A stretch of DNA of 64,000 nucleotides from Termitomyces sp. T153 (lineage: Eukaryota; Basidiomycota; Agaricomycetes; Agaricales; Lyophyllaceae), in contig JACKQL020000114.1 of NCBI GenBank assembly GCA_018296165.2, positions 1 through 64,000 of the forward strand, read 5' to 3'. Made by a program: the position numbers and the translations under genes. The notes below the pieces were generated by a model. That model saw nothing but the letters and a program-made list of their open reading frames with translations. It did no database searches and was not told where the DNA came from. Positions 59,847 through 64,000 of the stretch are shown here, in pieces (position 1 is the stretch's first letter; every line of letters starts with the position of its first letter).

Positions 59847-61030
59847 CTAGCTTCCTCCGGGGTCAACTCTAGCATGGGCTTGTCCAGTGATCAAGCTCTG
59901 GCAGCATCTTTTGCTGCTAAGAGCTGCAGGAGAAGTTCCTCCTGCTCTGCCATGAAGAGGTAGTGTACCTCCAGGCCCAGGGGACAGTGCTGCACAAAGT
60001 GCCTGGGCTTCTTGCATCTCCAGCACAACAGCGGGGCAGCACAGAGTTGTTGGGCTGCATCCACATCCATGGGGGTCCTCAGTAGTAGGGGATGCACTAT
60101 GGGAGTGGCTGGAGTGAGGGCTGGCACTGGGTGAGTAGGTGCAGGGTAGCAGAGGTTGCTGACTAGAGCAGAGTGCAGCATGGAATGGGGGTGGTGGAGC
60201 TCCCTCCATATCTCTATGAGTTTCCATTAGTCTCGGGCCACCTCATACTATGACGCAATCTTTTCATTATTGGGATGACCCTCTGCCAGGTTGTCAATGC
60301 ATTCCACCAAGGTGGGGTGCAAGCTATCCCAGAAGGTGAGGCATAGTTGAAGGCTGTTAGAGTAGGTGGCCTGTTCAACCAGGGCTCGGAATGAGTCAAT
60401 GTACTCATCCAACATACACTTTTCTTGTCTGTACTGCTCCCTGTCATGCAGTATCAGTGCTACTGTCTTGGTGGGGTCTAATAGGAAAAACTTTGTGTGA
60501 AAGTCTTTCTCAAAGGCAGCCCAGTCCAGGAAGCTCCCCACACCTCCAGAACAGTGGAAAACTTGCAGCACATAGGTGGAGGCACATCTAGTCTTCATGT
60601 ATAACAGCACCCAGGCTATGTTCAATGTGTCAGAGTCAAAAGTGTCTCTGCTGAGGTGGATGTAGGTGAGGCAGGACTATAGGAATTGCTCTCCACCAGA
60701 TCAGGCACTGTTGTATGTGTCTGGCAGCACCAGATGAGGGATCTGTGGCTGTAGAGTCACCAGAGCCACTGGAGTAGGTGCTGTGGCATGTGGAGCTGGT
60801 TCTGCTGCCACAGGAGGGGCAGAATTAGGGCTTAGGTGTTTTAGCAGCACCTGGAGAGATTGGAAGATAAGATCTGTTGTCTGACAGAGGGTAGAGAGTT
60901 TTGTCATATAGTGGGTGAGAGATGATTGTGTTAATTGCACCTGGGTCTCTAGGTGGAGCAGGCAAGTCCAGGCTTTGTCCTGCAGGGCTGGGGCCTCCAA
61001 GGGTGTGTCTGGGTTGGCAAGCTGAGACAT
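59847..61030 (-). pseudogene. Element B gag with CCHC zinc knuckle
   Basis: The start MSQLANPDTPLEAPALQDKA at 61030 is followed by a helical stretch (ETQVQLTQSSLTHYMTKLS), a capsid-like part (FHTKFFLLDPTKTVALILHD, WDSLHPTLVECIDNLAEG) and a zinc knuckle CWRCKKPRHFVQHC near 60010-60050. Frames shift around 60230 and 60630-60700, so the gene is broken. Gag would form the virus-like particle and the knuckle would bind the RNA. Confidence 0.8.
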
Positions 61031-61123
61031 AGAACTCTGTGGTGCTTAATCCTAGCAGAGAAGTGACAGATAGCAGCTCAGAAGTTCCTTGCAGCTATGC
61101 AGGGCTTCCAGGCCAGTTTTAGA

Positions 61124-61136
61124 AGACTTGTTCTGC
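61124..61136 (-). promoter_or_regulatory. Element B self-primer binding site
   Basis: The minus strand reads GC then AGAACAAGTCT directly after the 5' LTR. The 11 bases are the exact complement of AGACTTGTTCT found on the minus strand inside both element B LTRs. No tRNA 3'-end match (no TGG start) is present. This is the arrangement used by Tf1-type self-priming elements. Confidence 0.75.
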
Positions 61137-62617
61137 TGTAAGGGCAACCTCCAGAGCAGCGGATTGGAGTCATGCAGCTAGCAGAGAGGAATCCAAAGTA
61201 TATTAGCAGAGTAGACAATGATACAAATCAGTAACTAATCACCTAGCAGAGAGGTGATGAGCCCCAGTTATCGCTGAGCACCATTTTTTGGCATTTCAGA
61301 CTTAGTGGCAGCTGACTACCTTGAATCCAACACAAGTCACAACACTCAGCACATGAGACCTAGCCTGAGGATTGGACTGAAGCACGAGACTTTAGCAACC
61401 ACGAGACTTACCAATCACGAGAAACATCATGTGGAGTCTGGAACTTGGGCCTAAATCATCAAGGCCTAGACCCTCCCTAGCAATGATTATTAGTGACCCT
61501 AGCAACTCTAGCAACAAAATGGCATTCTCTTACTATATATGGACAAATTATCAGACGCATATCTTTTTACTATCATTTCTTTTGCCAAGCTTAACAACAT
61601 GCTTGAACAGCATCTATGCTTCAGGTATTGACATTGGACTCATTTCTTTTTGGTTTCATTCACAATTAGGTGCCACCAAGACTTTGCCTATGATTTTTCA
61701 CTTAGTTACAGACTGATGCCTCGTATGCATCATAAACACAGTGACAAACACTGTTGCTAGTGGTGCCTATTTGTTTACTTTCCCATACTATACTTTTGAA
61801 CGTATAAATACTGACTGTACATAGACACTAAAAAAAGAAAAGAACAATCAGAGAACTGCTATTTTTGAGCTTACCAGCAAGAGATTTCACTTTGCTTCTT
61901 TTGCTCTTCTATTGCCTTTGACTCAGGCTTAGTGATAAGCCTTCTCAACTTCAACCTTGACTGAGTGTGGTGCCAACTGTGGGTGCCTATTTTAATTAAT
62001 CCGATTTAGCAATGCTAGCGACTATGGCTAGCAACCAGTTTACATTCATCCCTTGATTTTTAGTCTTTCTGTTACCACCTTTCCCCATCTCTACCCTATT
62101 CCCTCACTCTCCACTACCTCCATTAGGAGGGCACTTTGTCTTAGTGATGTTACTTGTCTTTACCCTTTTTCTTTCCTTATCATCACTAGCGACTTCCCTC
62201 AACTTCACTTCACAACACAACTTTCACTCTAGTTCTCTGGGATGGTTACTGACTCGCCCTCAACTATTAACTTCCTACTGCCAGCTACCCTATCTAGTGA
62301 CTAGTGTTAGGTCCTCTTTTTAGGTTTCCTGCACGGCACTAGGCGGCATAGGAGCACATCAGAGGAATCCGAAAAGAACAAGTTTAAGGATCCCTGCTGC
62401 TCAGTGCAGCGCATCAGTGGGTGGCAGAGGCATGGGAACTACTGTACAGGTGACTGGAGTTACTCCTAACCCTAGGGCAATGGTTGCTGAGGTAATACAG
62501 AGAACTCCAGAGTTCTCTGAAGATCTCTGGGATTCTGGAAAGAGCTCTGAAAACATCAAACAAGCTGCAGAAGTGCTGGAACCAGCCATGGAGGTTGGAA
62601 ATGGAAGTCCCCTGACA
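61137..62617 (-). repeat. Element B 5' LTR (right copy), split by insertion C
   Basis: 61137-61254 and 62362-62617 together match the left LTR; subtracting the 4-bp duplication gives exactly 370 bp. Confidence 0.88.
61255..62361. mobile_element. Insertion C: 1.1-kb element with TGATG/CATCA ends, probable solo LTR
   Basis: It is flanked by gagg (61251-61254 and 62362-62365; agagg if the last A is counted in the target). The ends are short inverted repeats TGATG and CATCA, within the TG/CA rule of LTRs. No ORF with a known domain is present. CG dinucleotides are commoner than in the surrounding A and B DNA, in line with a younger insertion. A solo LTR of another family is likelier than a DNA transposon because the terminal inversion is only 5 bp. 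Confidence 0.65.
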
Positions 62618-62622
62618 GCATC
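62618..62622. repeat. Target-site duplication of element B, right copy (gcatc)
   Basis: gcatc follows the final CA of the right LTR and equals 55365-55369. Confidence 0.85.
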
Positions 62623-63630
62623 AACACAACAGGGGAGTAGAGGACCACTATTGGGAGGCATCAACATCTACTGGGACTCCTTGGGGCAGGGAGCATAAGG
62701 GAGCAACATGGGATGGAAGGGGAACAGTTGCACCTGCTTGTGGGGTGAACTCACTATGAGTGAAAGAAATTGTTGAGGGTTGTGTCTGCCACAGCTCACG
62801 TTGCAGTTCCATCAACTGCCACTGCTCACATTCCACCTTGTACCAGGTATTGACATGCTTGTCATCTGGGCACCCCTCTGCCATACCATCAATGCAATCC
62901 ATAAAAGAGGAGTGGAGTCCATCACAAAAAGTTGGGCAAAGTTGCAGACCATTTGGATATCCTGCCTGTTTGACTAAGGCACAAAAGGAGTCAATGTACT
63001 CATTAAGTGTCCACTTTCCTTGACCATACTGGGTTTGGTCTCAAAGGGAAAGAGCTGCCATTTTGGCAGGGTCAAGGGGGAAGAACTCTGCTCAGAACTC
63101 CTTCTCAAACTCCATCCAGCCAGAGAAACTCTCAACTCCTTCTGGGCATCAAAAGATATGCAGCACATAGGTTGAAGCTTGGCCAGCCTTCATGTAGGAG
63201 AGAACCCAAGCAATTTTCAAGGCATCAGAGGCAAAGGCTTCACTGCTCAGCTGGATATAGGTGATACAGAACTGGAGGAAATGTTCTCCAGCTCTACAGT
63301 CCCCATCAAATACATCAGGAAGTGCAGAGTGAGGAAGTTTGGAGTGGGGTGCCACAACCTCTGAGCTAGGTGCAGAAGAGAACCTTTCTGCAGCTGCTGG
63401 GGGTCCAGAGAGAGGAGTAGGAGTGAGGAGAAGACATTCCAGAAGGGCTTGGAGAGAAAGGGATACTGCTTTGGTAGTTTGACAGAGTCTAGTGAGTTTG
63501 GCAGTGTGAGAAGTAAGAGAGGCTTGGGTAAGTTGAACCTGTGTCTCTAGAGACAGCAAGCAACTCCAGGCATTGTTCTAGGGGCTTGAAGCATCAGGGA
63601 AAGGTGCTGGAGGGGTTGGCTGGGTCATAG
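62623..63630 (-). pseudogene. Element A gag, N-terminal part
   Basis: In the minus sense it starts near 63627 (MTQPTPPAPFPDASSP) and continues with LETQVQLTQASLTSHTAKLT, FDGDCRAGEHFLQFC, and MDCIDGMAEGCPDDKHVNTW, ending at GVPVDVDASQ where element B is inserted. The sequence is collinear with element B gag. Frameshifts near 63160 and 62970 and stops break it. Confidence 0.8.
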
Positions 63631-63733
63631 GAGAAATACAAGGGGCACTAAGACACTGGTGGGAGGGAGACCTTTCAAGAGACTAAGTAGAAGCTCAGGT
63701 AATCAAGAAAGGGAGCTCCCAGACCAAATCTGG

Positions 63734-63746
63734 AGACTTGTTCTGC
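63734..63746 (-). promoter_or_regulatory. Element A self-primer binding site
   Basis: The minus strand reads GC then AGAACAAGTCT next to the 5' LTR, identical to element B. Its exact complement lies in the left A LTR at 50896-50906; the right A LTR copy has two transitions in this word. Confidence 0.72.
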
Positions 63747-64000
63747 TGTTAGAGTGACCTCTGGAGGCTGTGGCTCAATCACACAACTGGCAGAGAGAGG
63801 TCCAAAGTCTATTTAGCACAGTATAATGCCTACAAGTAGGACTACATGCTTAGCAGAGGGAGATCCAAAGAAAATAAGTCTGAGGATCTCCAATGCCAGG
63901 GTTCAGAAAATCTACTCCAGTCATGTGACCTTTCACCAAACATGTGCATACCTTGCCATGTGAGTTCTGCACAGAACACACATGGCAACTGATCATGTGA
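63747..64000 (-). repeat. Element A 5' LTR (right copy), cut by the window end
   Basis: 254 bp of an expected 296 bp. It aligns with 50772-51067, differing mostly by transitions. Confidence 0.85.

Larger units (their letters stand above)
55370..62617 (-). mobile_element. Ty3/Gypsy chromovirus element B, nested in element A
   Basis: Element B is complete from TG to CA: 3' LTR 55370-55739, internal region 55740-61136, and 5' LTR 61137-62617 with insertion C inside. Without C it is about 6.1 kb and both LTRs come out at 370 bp. It reads on the minus strand and encodes gag with a zinc knuckle, protease, RT, RNase H, integrase and chromodomain, all broken by stops and frameshifts. Its RT site VCIYLDDILIY is intact, unlike A. 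It sits exactly inside the gag zinc knuckle of A, flanked by gcatc. It shares the LTR ends, primer site and polypurine tract with A and so belongs to a sister family. Confidence 0.9.
50772..64000 (-). mobile_element. Ty3/Gypsy chromovirus element A (interrupted by element B; right end outside window)
   Basis: Element A reads on the minus strand: 5' LTR at 63747 to beyond the window, gag, then (after element B) the rest of gag, protease, reverse transcriptase, RNase H, integrase and chromodomain, polypurine tract and 3' LTR at 50772-51067. Removing B leaves about 6.0 kb, a normal length. All frames are broken by stops and shifts and many changes are transitions, so it is inactive. The RT active site reads YLDN instead of YLDD. 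A primer site complementary to its own LTR marks it as Tf1-like self-priming. A segment near 54796-55180 is inverted. The right LTR should end near 64042, followed by aagac if the insertion is simple. Confidence 0.88.

Noticed and set aside
50772..64000. CRISPR-like or defence-system reading of the repeated words in this block
   Set aside because: The repeats are LTR pairs and target-site duplications of retrotransposons; there are no regular spacers, and the organism is eukaryotic.

Overview
The window looks like a basidiomycete fungus, probably Agaricomycetes. Genes are dense and cut by many roughly 50-nt GT-AG introns, several exons are only 10-21 nt long, and the gene set is fungal: a Zn2Cys6 factor, COA1, an intersectin (Cin1) homologue, F-box proteins, PRP4 kinase and shugoshin. 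All exon models were made by eye from splice signals, reading frame and family motifs. No search was run.

Layout. 1-6.4 kb: an apparently intact two-ORF LINE retrotransposon on the minus strand (Gag-like zinc-knuckle ORF1; endonuclease-RT-RNase H ORF2). 6.7-44.7 kb: host genes, broken by one gene-free, repeat-like stretch at 27.6-31 kb. In order they are a Zn2Cys6 protein (+), COA1 (-), a coiled-coil/DUF6697-like protein (+), a short-chain dehydrogenase (-), an EH-SH3-SH3-DH-PH intersectin (-), two divergent F-box proteins, a small repeat protein (-), PRP4 kinase (+), a cyclase-family enzyme (+), shugoshin (+), an unrecognised serine/proline-rich protein (-), and a PP2C-fold protein that has lost its metal ligands (+). 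45-64 kb: a CpG-poor repeat block. It holds a copia Gag relic and then a three-level nest. Chromodomain Ty3/Gypsy element A (50772 to just past the window end) carries related element B (55370-62617, TSD gcatc) inside its gag. B in turn carries a 1.1-kb insertion C inside one LTR.

How parts work together. The host genes are unrelated housekeeping functions: splicing, centromeric cohesion, cytochrome oxidase assembly, endocytosis/actin and ubiquitin ligation. No metabolic cluster is visible. The most informative signals are: (1) both Gypsy elements carry an 11-nt site next to the LTR that is complementary to an 11-nt stretch inside their own LTR, the signature of Tf1-type self-priming; (2) PRP4 kinase contains four consecutive 21-nt, same-phase micro-exons encoding a degenerate heptapeptide repeat; (3) the PP2C-like protein is a likely pseudophosphatase; (4) LINE ORF1 and ORF2 overlap as ATGA, suggesting termination-reinitiation; (5) element A contains a local inversion of about 380 bp.
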